The notes beneath the pieces are model-generated. The model was not told where the DNA came from, made no database searches, and saw only the letters and a list, made by a program, of their open reading frames with translations. This document shows, in pieces, positions 34,836 to 43,027 of a DNA stretch of 64,000 nt (the stretch's first letter is position 1; the number at the start of each line of letters is the position of its first letter). Where the stretch lies: assembly GCA_963755825.1 (NCBI GenBank), contig CAVWLA010000003.1:3013837-3077836 (forward strand). The letters run 5' to 3'. The DNA comes from DATBQN01 sp963755825 (GTDB lineage Bacteria; Acidobacteriota; Thermoanaerobaculia; Multivoradales; UBA5704). The position numbers and the translations under genes are program-made.

Positions 34836-35687
34836 ATGTCGGGTTCGATCCGTCTGTGGAGTCAGCTCATCTACTTCCGCCTGCGGCACGGCAGCCCGCG
34901 CCGCTATCCGGCTCAATGGGACAGCTACTGGCGGAGCGTGCACGAGACGGGCCGCGGCGGCGAGGTGCTGTGGGACAACGTCCCCGAGCGCGCCTCGGCC
35001 GAGGATCTGAAGCGCTTCGCGCCGTACCTCGACCGCCGGCTGCCGCTCCTCGACCTCGGCTGCGGCAACGGCCGCCAGGCGCGCTTCCTCTCCCGCCACT
35101 TCCCGCGCGTGGTCGGCGTCGACGTGGCGCCGGCGGCGATCGAGCTGGCGCGGCGCGAGACGGCCGCGGAAGGGCTGGCGATCGACTACCGGGTGCTCGA
35201 CGCCACCCGTCCGGCCGAGGCGGCGGCGCTCCACGCCGAGCTGGGCGACCTCAACATCTACATGCGCGGCGTCCTCCACGTCATCGCCCCGGCCGACCGC
35301 CCGCGCTTCGCCGAGAGCCTCGAAATCCTGCTCGGCGAGCGCGGCGTCCTCTACGACATCGAGCTCACCTCGGCGGCCTTCGCCTTCTTCCGCGGCGTCG
35401 TCCCCGGCGACAGCCCGTCGGGCCTGCCGCGGCTGGTCCACAAGGTCGTGCGCCACGGTCCGCGGCCGCACGGCTTCGACCTCGAGGAGCGGCCGCTCTA
35501 CTTCCCCGACGAGCGCTGGCAGGTGGTCGATCAGGGGAGCGGCGTGACGATCAAGACGGTGCCGCTGTCGAACGGCGCCGAGGGGCTGGTGCCGGCCTGC
35601 TACATGGTGCTGCGGCCGCACCACCAGGCGCACCAGCAGCCGCACGAGCAGGCGATACCGCCGGCGGCTCACCGCCGCGCCAGCTGA
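34836..35687 (+). CDS. class I SAM-dependent methyltransferase
   Basis: 283 residues from ATG 34836, which has AAAGGGGA just upstream; an earlier in-frame ATG at 34779 adds 19 unlikely residues. Motif I LLDLGCGNGRQARFLS, motif II RVVGVDVAPAAIELARRE and YRVLDATRP mark the Rossmann SAM site. The substrate is not evident. The C-terminal HHQAHQQPHEQAIPPAAHRR is His/Gln-rich and may bind metal or be disordered. Confidence 0.8.
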   Translation: MSGSIRLWSQLIYFRLRHGSPRRYPAQWDSYWRSVHETGRGGEVLWDNVPERASAEDLKRFAPYLDRRLPLLDLGCGNGRQARFLSRHFPRVVGVDVAPAAIELARRETAAEGLAIDYRVLDATRPAEAAALHAELGDLNIYMRGVLHVIAPADRPRFAESLEILLGERGVLYDIELTSAAFAFFRGVVPGDSPSGLPRLVHKVVRHGPRPHGFDLEERPLYFPDERWQVVDQGSGVTIKTVPLSNGAEGLVPACYMVLRPHHQAHQQPHEQAIPPAAHRRAS

Positions 35688-35699
35688 GGGGCAGGCGCC

Positions 35700-36569
35700 C
35701 TAGGGCTCGGCGAAGAAGTCGCCGAGCAGCCGGCTGACGCGCTCCGGCTCCTCGTGCTGCACCCAGTGGCTCGCGCCGTCGATCGGGGCGAGGCGGCCCT
35801 GGGTGCAGCGGGCGATCGAGGGCTCCGCCATCTCGCGGCCGAGGAAGCCGTCCGCCGTCCCCCAGACGAGGAGCGTCGGCACCTCGACCTGCGTCGAGGC
35901 CGGCCGCGCGGGGCGGGCGCGGAAGGCGGCGCGGTACCACTGGAACATGGCGTGGAGGGCGCCCGGCTGCGACCAGGCGGCGCGGTAGCGCGCGAGATCG
36001 TCGTCCGAGAAGGTCCCCGGCCGGCTGGTCTTCTCGAGCGCCGCGGCCGCCTTGGCGAAGTTGCCGGCGGCGAAGCGCCGCTCGGGGAGCCAGGGGAGCT
36101 GGAAGGCCAGCATGTAGGAGCTCCGCTTCCGCTGCGCCCTGTCGTGGCGGACGAAGTGCTCGAGCACCCGCGGATGCGGCATGTTGAGGACGGCGAGCTT
36201 CGCCAGGCGCTCGGGGTGGCGGATCGCCGTCCACCAGGCGACCGCGCCGCCCCAGTCGTGGCCGACGAGGAGCGCCCGGTCGCGGCCGGCGTCGTCGATG
36301 AGGCCGACGACGTCGGCGGCCAGGCGGTCGAGGTTGTAGGCCGCGACGCCCGCCGGCTTCTCCGAGAGGTTGTAGCCGCGCTGGTCGGGGACCAGCACGC
36401 GGTAGCCGGCCGCCGCGAGCGGCGTGATCTGCTGCCGCCAGGCGTACCAGAACTCAGGGAAGCCGTGGAGGAGGATGGCGAGCGGCCCGTCCAGCGGACC
36501 CGCCTCGACGGCGTGGAGCTTCACCTGCCCGACGTCGATCCAGCGCTCTCTCTGCGGCGTCTCGTTCAT
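35700..36569 (-). CDS. alpha/beta hydrolase, epoxide hydrolase-like
   Basis: The oxyanion-hole motif LLHGFPEFWYAWRQQ and nucleophile VGHDWGGAVAWW (Asp nucleophile) are those of epoxide hydrolases/haloalkane dehalogenases; DGASHWVQHEEPE carries the catalytic His. DQRGYNLSEKP is typical of soluble epoxide hydrolases. 289 residues. The ATG overlaps the upstream LolC/E stop as ATGA, so it is the last gene of aroF-carA-lolC/E-hydrolase. Confidence 0.88.
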   Translation of the reverse strand: MNETPQRERWIDVGQVKLHAVEAGPLDGPLAILLHGFPEFWYAWRQQITPLAAAGYRVLVPDQRGYNLSEKPAGVAAYNLDRLAADVVGLIDDAGRDRALLVGHDWGGAVAWWTAIRHPERLAKLAVLNMPHPRVLEHFVRHDRAQRKRSSYMLAFQLPWLPERRFAAGNFAKAAAALEKTSRPGTFSDDDLARYRAAWSQPGALHAMFQWYRAAFRARPARPASTQVEVPTLLVWGTADGFLGREMAEPSIARCTQGRLAPIDGASHWVQHEEPERVSRLLGDFFAEP

Positions 36570-37819
36570 TCGTACCTCAGGGCCGCGGAAGGGTCGATCT
36601 TCGCCGCCCGCCACGCCGGCACCCAGCAGGCGAGGAGGGTGACGACGAGGGCGAAGCCGACGATCGCGGCGAGGTCGCGCGGCTTCACCTCGAAGGGCAC
36701 CGAGCTGATGAAGTAGATCGCCGCCACCTCGGGGTCGAAGCGGATGAGGTGGAAGGTGGTGAGGAGCCAGCAGGCGCCGGTGCCGAGGGCGACGCCGGCG
36801 AGAGTGCCGAGGCCGCCCAAGATGCCGCCGTAGAGGAGGAAGGCGCCGCGCAGCCGCCAGGGCGAGAGGCCGAGGGCGCCGAGCACGCCGATGTCGCGCA
36901 TCCGCTCGCGCACCAGGACGACGAGGGTGGAGGCGACGTTGAAGGTGGAGACGAGGACGATCAGGCCGAGCACCAGGAAGAGCGCCACCTGCTGCAGCTT
37001 CAAGGCGGTGAACAGCTCGCGGTTGAGCTGCTGCCAGTCGGTGACCACGTAGTCGGGGTTGAGCGCCGTCGAGATGCGCTCCGCCGCCTCCGGCGCGCGC
37101 GAGGGGTCGGCGAGGGTGAACTCGAGGAGGTCGCCGCCGAGGCCGGTCCCCATGAGCTTCTCGACCAGCGGCCGGTCGAGGAGCATCCAGGTGCGGTCGA
37201 ACTCGGCGAAGCCGGTCGAGAAGACGCGCGCCACGCGGAGGCTCTGGTAGCGGAAGCGCGGCCGGTCGCCGTCGAAGCCGAGGGCGACGAGCCGCAGCGG
37301 GTCGCCGGCGCCGACGCCCAGGCGGTGGGCGAGCTCGGCGCCGAGCACGGCGCGCGGGACGCCGTCGGGCCGCGGCGCGAGATCGGCCGCGGTGGCGCCG
37401 AGCTGGCCGCCGCCGGGATCGACGCCGCGGAGCACCACTTCCATCCCCTTCGGCAGCGCGCTGCTGGCGAGCGAGCCCTGCCCGTAGGCGACGCGGCCGA
37501 CGGCGAGGACGCCGGGGACGCGCGCCGCCGCGGCGCCCTTCGCCGGGTCGAGCGCGGTGCCCTTGCCGGTCATCGGGTAGGCGATCACCGCGGCGTTGCC
37601 GCGGACGAGCTTGCTCTCGAGGTCGTCGCGGTAGCCGGTCATGAGAGCCATGGCGATCACCATCGCGGTGACCCCCAGGGCGATCGCCGAGAGCGCCGCC
37701 CGCGCCGTGCCGTCGAGGAGGCGGCTGCGCCGGCCGCGGCCGCGCAGGAACCGCCAGGCGATGGTCCAGGCGAGCGGGCCGCCGAGGGGGACGTCGCCGG
37801 CCGCCGGCGCGGCGCTCAA
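36566..37819 (-). CDS. LolC/LolE-type ABC permease
   Basis: Membrane subunit of a lipoprotein-releasing (LolCDE) transporter. TTG start overlaps the carA stop as TTGA. Pattern: AWRFLRGRGRRSR, first TM ALSAIALGVTAMVIAMALMTGYRDDLESKL, a periplasmic domain (residues 60-270), then three TMs of the FtsX domain including STFNVASTLVVLVRERMRDIGVLGALG and the terminal WRAAKIDPSAALRYE. 417 residues, normal for the family. No LolD ATPase gene is seen nearby. Confidence 0.88.
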   Translation of the reverse strand: MSAAPAAGDVPLGGPLAWTIAWRFLRGRGRRSRLLDGTARAALSAIALGVTAMVIAMALMTGYRDDLESKLVRGNAAVIAYPMTGKGTALDPAKGAAAARVPGVLAVGRVAYGQGSLASSALPKGMEVVLRGVDPGGGQLGATAADLAPRPDGVPRAVLGAELAHRLGVGAGDPLRLVALGFDGDRPRFRYQSLRVARVFSTGFAEFDRTWMLLDRPLVEKLMGTGLGGDLLEFTLADPSRAPEAAERISTALNPDYVVTDWQQLNRELFTALKLQQVALFLVLGLIVLVSTFNVASTLVVLVRERMRDIGVLGALGLSPWRLRGAFLLYGGILGGLGTLAGVALGTGACWLLTTFHLIRFDPEVAAIYFISSVPFEVKPRDLAAIVGFALVVTLLACWVPAWRAAKIDPSAALRYE

Positions 37820-38919
37820 GCCGGCCGCTCGACGGCGGCCAGGAAGCGGTCGAAGAGCGGCGCGGCGTCGTGCGGGCCGGGGGCGGCCTCGGGGTGGTAT
37901 TGCACGGAGTAGACCGGCCGCCCGGCGACGTCGAAGCCCTCGACGGTGCCGTCGTTCAGGTTGAGCTCGGTCACCCGGCAGCTGGCGGGGAGCGAGCCCG
38001 GCTCGACCGCGAAGCCGTGGTTCTGGCTGGTGATCGAGACGCGGCCGGAGAGCAGGTTCTTGACCGGCTGGTTGCCGCCGTGGTGGCCGAACGGCAGCTT
38101 GAAGGTGCGGCCGCCGAGCGCCAGGCCGAGGAGCTGGTGGCCGAGGCAGATGCCGAAGACCGGCACGTCGGCGGCGAGGATGTCGCGCACCGCCTCGATG
38201 ATGCTGGTCAGCGGCTCGGGGTCGCCGGGGCCGTTCGAGAGGACGATGCCGTCCGCCCCCACGGCGAGCGCCTCGGCGGCCGAGGTGCGCGCCGGCAGCA
38301 CGGTGAGGCGGGCGCCGCGCTGGCTGAGCGAGCGCAGGATGTTCCGCTTGATGCCGAAGTCGTAGACCGCGAGATGGCAGCTCTCGCGCCCCTCCGGGTG
38401 CGCCGGCGCGATCTCGTAGGCGGCCTCGCAGGTCACCTCGTCGACGAGAGCGCGGCCGGTCATCGAGGGGAAGTCCGCCAGCTCGCGGCCGAGCGCCTCG
38501 ACGTCCGAGCGCTCGGAGGTGACGACGCCGGCGAGCGAGCCGCGCTGGCGCAGGTGGCGCACCAGGGCGCGGGTGTCGAAGCCCTGCAGCGCCGGCACCT
38601 CGTGCTGGCGGAGATAGGAGACCAGGCTCTGCTCGCGGTGCAGGCCCGAGGGCTCGGCGGTGAAGCGGCGGGCGAGAAAGCCCTCGGCCCACGGCCGGGC
38701 GGACTCGGCGAGCTCGGAGGCGGTGCCGTAGTTGCCGATGTGCGGCTGCGTCATCAGCACGATCTGGCCGCGGTAGGAGGGGTCGGTCAGCACCTCCTGA
38801 TAGCCGGTCATCGAGGTGTTGAAGACCACCTCGCCGAAGCGGGTCCCCGGCGCCACGGCCTCGCCCTCGAAGACGGTGCCGTCCGCGAGCAGCAGCAGAC
38901 CGGAGGGATAGGTGCGCAA
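37816..38919 (-). CDS. carA: carbamoyl-phosphate synthase small subunit
   Basis: Glutamine-hydrolysing subunit that supplies ammonia to CarB for arginine and pyrimidine synthesis. N-terminal domain with FGEVVFNTSMTGYQEVLTDPSY; glutaminase triad Cys258 (VFGICLGHQ), His342 and Glu344 (QYHPEAAPGP). Length 367 is typical. Start is TTG, ten bases after the aroF stop. No carB is present in the window. Confidence 0.95.
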   Translation of the reverse strand: MRTYPSGLLLLADGTVFEGEAVAPGTRFGEVVFNTSMTGYQEVLTDPSYRGQIVLMTQPHIGNYGTASELAESARPWAEGFLARRFTAEPSGLHREQSLVSYLRQHEVPALQGFDTRALVRHLRQRGSLAGVVTSERSDVEALGRELADFPSMTGRALVDEVTCEAAYEIAPAHPEGRESCHLAVYDFGIKRNILRSLSQRGARLTVLPARTSAAEALAVGADGIVLSNGPGDPEPLTSIIEAVRDILAADVPVFGICLGHQLLGLALGGRTFKLPFGHHGGNQPVKNLLSGRVSITSQNHGFAVEPGSLPASCRVTELNLNDGTVEGFDVAGRPVYSVQYHPEAAPGPHDAAPLFDRFLAAVERPA

Positions 38920-38929
38920 GGCTCGGTGT

Positions 38930-39964
38930 CTAGCGGGCCGCGGCGTAGGTCGGCACGTCGCGCCCGATCGCCGCGGCGAGGAGGCGGACCTCCTCCATCA
39001 GGGTCGCGAACTCCTCCGGCAGGATCGCCTGGTTGGCGTCCGAGAGCGCCTTCTCCGGCTGGTCGTGGACCTCGACCATGAGGCCGTCGGCACCCACCGC
39101 CACGGCGGCGCGCGACAGCGGCAGGATCTTGTTGCGCTTGCCGCTCGCGTGGCTGGGGTCGGCGATGATCGGCAGGTGGCTGATCCGCTTGACCTCGGGG
39201 ATCGCCGCCACGTCCAAGGTGTTCCTGGTGTGGTCGGCGAAGGTGCGGATGCCGCGCTCGCAGAGGATGACGTCGGGATTCCCCTGGTCGAGGATGTACT
39301 CGGCGGCGAGCAGCAGCTCGGTGACCGTGGCGGTCATGCCGCGCTTCAAGAGCACCGGGCGGCCGCACTGGCCGGCGCGGCGCAGCAGGGTGTAGTTCTG
39401 CATGTTGCGGGCGCCGATCTGCACGATGTCGGCGTGCTCGGCGACGGAGTCCAGGACGTCGATGTCGGTCGCCTCGCTCACCACCGGCATGCCGGTCTCC
39501 TCGCGCGCGCGGGCGAGGATCTGCAGGCCCTCGAGGCCGAGGCCCTGGAAGCTGTAGGGGCTGGTGCGCGGCTTGTAGGCGCCGCCGCGGAGGATGTGGG
39601 CGCCGGCCGCCTTCACCTGGTGCGCGATGCGCAGCGTCTGCTCCATGCTCTCGACCGAGCAAGGGCCCGCCATCACCACCAGGTTCTTGCCGCCGATGTC
39701 GACGCCGCCGACGTGGACGACGGTCTCCGTCGGCTTGAACTCGTGCGACACCAGCTTGAACGGATGGCTGACGCGGATGACCTGGATGACGCCGGGCAGG
39801 CTCTCGAAGATGCCGCGGTCGAGGACGCCGAGGTTGCCGGTGATGCCGATGGCGGTGCGCTGGGCGCCGGAGATCGGGTGGGCTTTCAACCCCTTCTGCT
39901 CGATCTGCCGCACCACTCCATCGACCTCCTCCGGTGTGGCGTTCATCTCCATGACGATCAACAT
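38930..39964 (-). CDS. aroF: 3-deoxy-7-phosphoheptulonate (DAHP) synthase, type I-beta
   Basis: First shikimate-pathway enzyme: phosphoenolpyruvate plus erythrose-4-phosphate to DAHP. Residues 1-70 form the ferredoxin-like regulatory domain (MLIVMEMNATPEEVDGVV) known from Thermotoga-type enzymes and linked to feedback control; the barrel has GPCSVES (metal Cys), LRGGAYKPRTSPYSFQG, and DPSHASGKR (metal His). 344 residues. It heads the run leading to carA. An extended -10 element lies 58 bases upstream. Confidence 0.94.
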   Translation of the reverse strand: MLIVMEMNATPEEVDGVVRQIEQKGLKAHPISGAQRTAIGITGNLGVLDRGIFESLPGVIQVIRVSHPFKLVSHEFKPTETVVHVGGVDIGGKNLVVMAGPCSVESMEQTLRIAHQVKAAGAHILRGGAYKPRTSPYSFQGLGLEGLQILARAREETGMPVVSEATDIDVLDSVAEHADIVQIGARNMQNYTLLRRAGQCGRPVLLKRGMTATVTELLLAAEYILDQGNPDVILCERGIRTFADHTRNTLDVAAIPEVKRISHLPIIADPSHASGKRNKILPLSRAAVAVGADGLMVEVHDQPEKALSDANQAILPEEFATLMEEVRLLAAAIGRDVPTYAAAR

Positions 39965-40021
39965 GTTCGGGCTCCAGGCTGCGTGTCCGCCCTCCGGTTC
40001 ACTCGGGAGCGGCGCTCGGTT

Positions 40022-40030
40022 ATCATAGCA
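40022..40030 (-). promoter_or_regulatory. extended -10 promoter element upstream of aroF
   Basis: Minus strand reads TGCTATGAT, an extended -10 (TG-N-TATGAT). No strong -35. The predicted leader to the aroF ATG at 39964 is about 50 bases. Confidence 0.5.
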
Positions 40031-40147
40031 GAGCGACCATCCGAGGTCGGGCGCGTCCGCCGCGGGGAGAGCTCCCCCGGCCATGTCGCGGCGCGCTCGT
40101 TCCTGCTCTCCTAACCCTGGTGCCCGGGCTCGATCGGAGAGACCCTG

Positions 40148-40954
40148 ATGCCCCGAGTTTCGCCTGCTCCCCTCCATCGCGCGGCCTGCGCGCTCGCCCT
40201 TCTGCTGGCCCTCGGCCTCGCGGCTCCCCTCTTCGCCTACAACGTCGTCCTCAAGGACGGCTCGACGGTCGTCGCCAAGGAGAAGTACAAGATCTCCGGC
40301 AAGCGGGCGCTCATCACCCTCCTGAACGGCACCCAGAGCTTCCTCGACGCCGACCAGATCGACGTCGCCAAGACCGAGGCCGCCAACCGCGACAACTACG
40401 GCAGCGCCGTGGTGATCGAGACCGGCGACGGCAAGGCCAAGGCCGCTGCGGCGGCGCCGCCGCGCGAGCGCACGCTCGCCGACCTCATCACCAGCCGGCC
40501 GGCGGCGGTCGACCGCGGCCTGCCGCCGCCGCGCCGCGACGCGCGGCGCGAGGCGGCGGGCGCCGCCGCCAAGACCAAGGCGGGCTTTCTCGACCTCTCG
40601 ACGGTGCCGCGCAAGCCGTTCGCGCAGTTGGACGCCGCGGCCGAGCTGCAGCAGTTCTTCCACGCCCAGGGGGTCGAGGAGGCCGAGGTCTACCAGGGGA
40701 GCGAGCCCGACCGGCCGCTGGTCGAGATCGTCGCCAACTCCGAGGCGGGGGTGTTCCACAGCCTCGCCGTGGCGGCCAACGCTCTCCTGCGCGTGCGCGA
40801 CGCCCACCCGCGCGTCGCCGGCCTCGAGCTGGTGATGACGACGGCCGCCAAGGAGCGCGCCGGGCAGTTCGTCCTCACCCCGCAGATGGCCGCCGACCTG
40901 GTGGCGAAGAACGTCGAGGTGACGGCGTTCTTCCTCAACAACGTGCAGTTCTAG
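40148..40954 (+). CDS. secreted protein of unknown function
   Basis: 268 residues with a signal peptide (residues 1-31). YNVVLKDGSTVVAKEKYKISGKRALITLLNGTQSFLDADQID is a short beta module seen in acidobacterial secreted proteins, suggesting a small SH3-like or repeat domain. After a charged linker, a C-terminal globular domain (about 160-268) includes DRPLVEIVANSEAGVFHSLA. No catalytic motif. Creatininase-like gene follows after seven bases. Confidence 0.65.
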   Translation: MPRVSPAPLHRAACALALLLALGLAAPLFAYNVVLKDGSTVVAKEKYKISGKRALITLLNGTQSFLDADQIDVAKTEAANRDNYGSAVVIETGDGKAKAAAAAPPRERTLADLITSRPAAVDRGLPPPRRDARREAAGAAAKTKAGFLDLSTVPRKPFAQLDAAAELQQFFHAQGVEEAEVYQGSEPDRPLVEIVANSEAGVFHSLAVAANALLRVRDAHPRVAGLELVMTTAAKERAGQFVLTPQMAADLVAKNVEVTAFFLNNVQF

Positions 40955-40961
40955 CGCGCCG

Positions 40962-41774
40962 ATGGTCGCCGACGGCGCGGTCGTCCGCCTCGCCGAGCTG
41001 ACCTGGCGGGAGGTCGCGGCGCTCGACCGCCGGCGCGCCGTGGCGATCCTGCCGGTCGGCGCCATCGAGGCGCACGGGCCGCACCTGCCGCTCGCGACCG
41101 ACGGCATCATCGCCGAGGCGATGGCGGCGGCGGCGGCGCGGCGGCTCGCCGGCCGCGGCTCGATCGCCCTCCTTCTCCCCACCCTGCCCTACACCGCGGC
41201 CCCCTTCGCCGCCGCCTTCCCCGGCACCCTCTCGCTGCCGCCCGCGGCGGTGACCGCCATGGTCGCCGGCATCGGCCGCGCTCTGGCCGCCTGGGATATC
41301 TCAATCCTGGCGATCGCCAACGCCCATCTCGATCCGGCCCACCTCGGCTCGTTCCACGCCGCGGCGGCCGAGATCCGCGCCGCCGGAGCGCCGGCGGTCG
41401 CCTTCCCCGACCTCACCCGACGCCCGTGGGCGCCGCGCCTCAGCGACGAGTTCCGCTCCGGCGCCTGCCATGCCGGCCGCTTCGAGGGCTCGATCGTCCT
41501 CGCCGCCGTGCCGGGCCTGGTGCGCGACGACATCCGCCGCGGCCTGGCGGAGAACCCCGCCTCGCTCTCCCGCGCCATCCGCGACGGCCGCACCACCTTC
41601 GCCGAGGCCGGAGGCCCCGAGGCCTACTTCGGCGCCCCGGCCGAGGCCACCGCCGAGGAGGGCGAGGCGACGATCGCGGCCCTGGGAGCGATTCTGGATG
41701 AGGCGGTGCTAGAGGCGCAGCAGGGCCTGGCGAAGACGGCGGAGTCCCTCGATCCGGGCTGCGACGAGGGCTGA
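40962..41774 (+). CDS. creatininase-family hydrolase
   Basis: Metal-dependent amidohydrolase-like fold. The first metal-ligand block reads ILPVGAIEAHGPHLPLATDGIIAE (E, H, D), and AIANAHLDPAHLG, GACHAGRFEGSIVLA give further ligands. Family members open creatinine or act on formamidopyrimidine and mycofactocin substrates; the substrate here is unknown. GNxH in the family is NAH here. 270 residues. Confidence 0.82.
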   Translation: MVADGAVVRLAELTWREVAALDRRRAVAILPVGAIEAHGPHLPLATDGIIAEAMAAAAARRLAGRGSIALLLPTLPYTAAPFAAAFPGTLSLPPAAVTAMVAGIGRALAAWDISILAIANAHLDPAHLGSFHAAAAEIRAAGAPAVAFPDLTRRPWAPRLSDEFRSGACHAGRFEGSIVLAAVPGLVRDDIRRGLAENPASLSRAIRDGRTTFAEAGGPEAYFGAPAEATAEEGEATIAALGAILDEAVLEAQQGLAKTAESLDPGCDEG

Positions 41775-41797
41775 GGTCAGCGAGCGGTTAGCCGCCG

Positions 41798-42200
41798 AAA
41801 GTACCTGGCACCTTTGCCGGCACCCTTTGCGGCTCTGCTGACAGACCTGGGGCCTGCCATGTTTCCGCCGCCCGCCCTGCTGGGTAGCGCGCCAGGGTGG
41901 CGCGCTACCCAGCAGGGCGGGGGGTGGAAAATCTGCAGGGCAAGAAGGGTTCCGGCCTTAGCCGTCGATAGCCGCCCTCGGCGAAACACCTGGCACCTAT
42001 TTCGGGCGCACCTGTTTTCGGCCCCCCGCCTGCTGTTGGCAAAGTACCTGGCACCTTTTGCAAGGGCGAAAAAGAACCTGGCGCCTCGCCTCCCGGCGAA
42101 ACACCTGGCACCTGTTTCGGGGGAGCGTGGCAAGGTACCTGGCACCTTGCCGAGGCTGAAAAAGAACCTGGCACCTCGCCTGGCGAAACACCTGGCACCC
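41798..42200 (+). repeat. eight CCTGGCACC-centred palindromic repeats
   Basis: The core CCTGGCACC starts at 41804, 41989, 42047, 42077 (as CCTGGCGCC), 42104, 42138, 42167 and 42191, all in one orientation. Flanking bases differ between copies but pair with each other: CGAAACA with TGTTTCG around the copy at 42104, CAAGGT with ACCTTG at 42138, AAAG with CTTT at 42047. This fits a mobile palindromic (REP-like) family. No protein-coding sense is evident. It fills the 474-base gap between genes. Confidence 0.8.
41871..41921. repeat. perfect 24-bp inverted repeat
   Basis: Arms 41871-41894 and 41898-41921 match perfectly around a 3-base GGG loop. No T-run follows on either strand, so it is not a standard terminator. 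It lies inside the CCTGGCACC repeat region. Confidence 0.85.
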
Positions 42201-42215
42201 TGCCCCGCCGCCGCC

Positions 42216-42244
42216 TTGACAGGGCTCGAGCCGGGCTCTAACGT
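42216..42244 (+). promoter_or_regulatory. promoter of the SDR gene
   Basis: TTGACA (42216-42221), exactly 17 bases, TAACGT (42239-42244), then six bases to the ATG at 42251. Transcription would start at or next to the start codon. Confidence 0.65.
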
Positions 42245-42250
42245 CGCCCG

Positions 42251-43027
42251 ATGATGCTCGCGGGGCGGTCGGCGGTGGTGACGGGGGGCGGGCGCGGCAT
42301 CGGGGCCGCGGTGGCGCGGGCGCTCGCCGAGGCGGGGGCGGCGGTGATGGTCGCGGCGCGGACCGCGGCGGAGGTGGAGGCGGTGGCGGCGGAGCTTTCC
42401 GCTGCCGGGCACCGGGCGTTCGCGGCGGTCTGCGACGTCACCGACCCGGAGTCCGTCGCGGCGCTGGCGCGCCAGGCCGGCGACCGGCTCGGCGCCGTCG
42501 ACGTCCTCGTCAACAATGCCGGCGTCGCCCCCTCGGCGCCGCTCCGCTCGATCACCCTCGAGTCGTGGAACCGCACCTTCGCGGTCAACACCACCGGCAC
42601 CTTCCTCTGCACCCAGGCGTTCGTGCCGGGGATGGTCGAGCGCGGCTGGGGGCGGGTGGTGAATGTCGCCTCGATCGCCGCCCGCGCCGGCGCCTCGTAC
42701 ATCGCGACCTACGCCGCGTCGAAGCACGGGGTGCTCGGCTTCACGCGCTCGATCGCCGCCGAGCTGGCGCCGAGCGGCGTCACCATCAACGCCGTCTGCC
42801 CGGGCTACGTCGACACCGGCATGACCGAGGAATCGGTCGAGCGCATCGTCGCCAAGACCGGCATCACGCGCGAGAAGGCGGCGGCGGCGATCCTCGCCAC
42901 CTCGCCGCAGCGGCGGCTCCTCGAGCCCGCCGAGGTCGCCTACCTCGTCGTCTCGCTCTGCCACCCGCTCGCCAAGGGGGTCAACGGCCAGGCGCTGGTG
43001 GTCGACGGCGGGAGCATCCTCTCCTGA
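42251..43027 (+). CDS. short-chain dehydrogenase/reductase (FabG-like)
   Basis: NAD(P)-dependent oxidoreductase. TGGGRGIG is the cofactor motif, NNAG follows, and the catalytic Ser (VASIAARAG) and YAASK (Tyr-x3-Lys) are present. PGYVDTGM and VNGQALVVDGGS are typical ends. 258 residues. A neighbouring ATG (42254) is an equal start. First gene of a catabolic cluster; acts perhaps as a 3-hydroxyacyl-CoA dehydrogenase by context. Confidence 0.9.
   Translation: MMLAGRSAVVTGGGRGIGAAVARALAEAGAAVMVAARTAAEVEAVAAELSAAGHRAFAAVCDVTDPESVAALARQAGDRLGAVDVLVNNAGVAPSAPLRSITLESWNRTFAVNTTGTFLCTQAFVPGMVERGWGRVVNVASIAARAGASYIATYAASKHGVLGFTRSIAAELAPSGVTINAVCPGYVDTGMTEESVERIVAKTGITREKAAAAILATSPQRRLLEPAEVAYLVVSLCHPLAKGVNGQALVVDGGSILS

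Noticed and set aside
41777..42964. Long minus-strand frame across the CCTGGCACC repeats and the SDR gene
   Set aside because: Encodes only translated repeats (GARCFA, GARFFF) and the antisense of the SDR gene.
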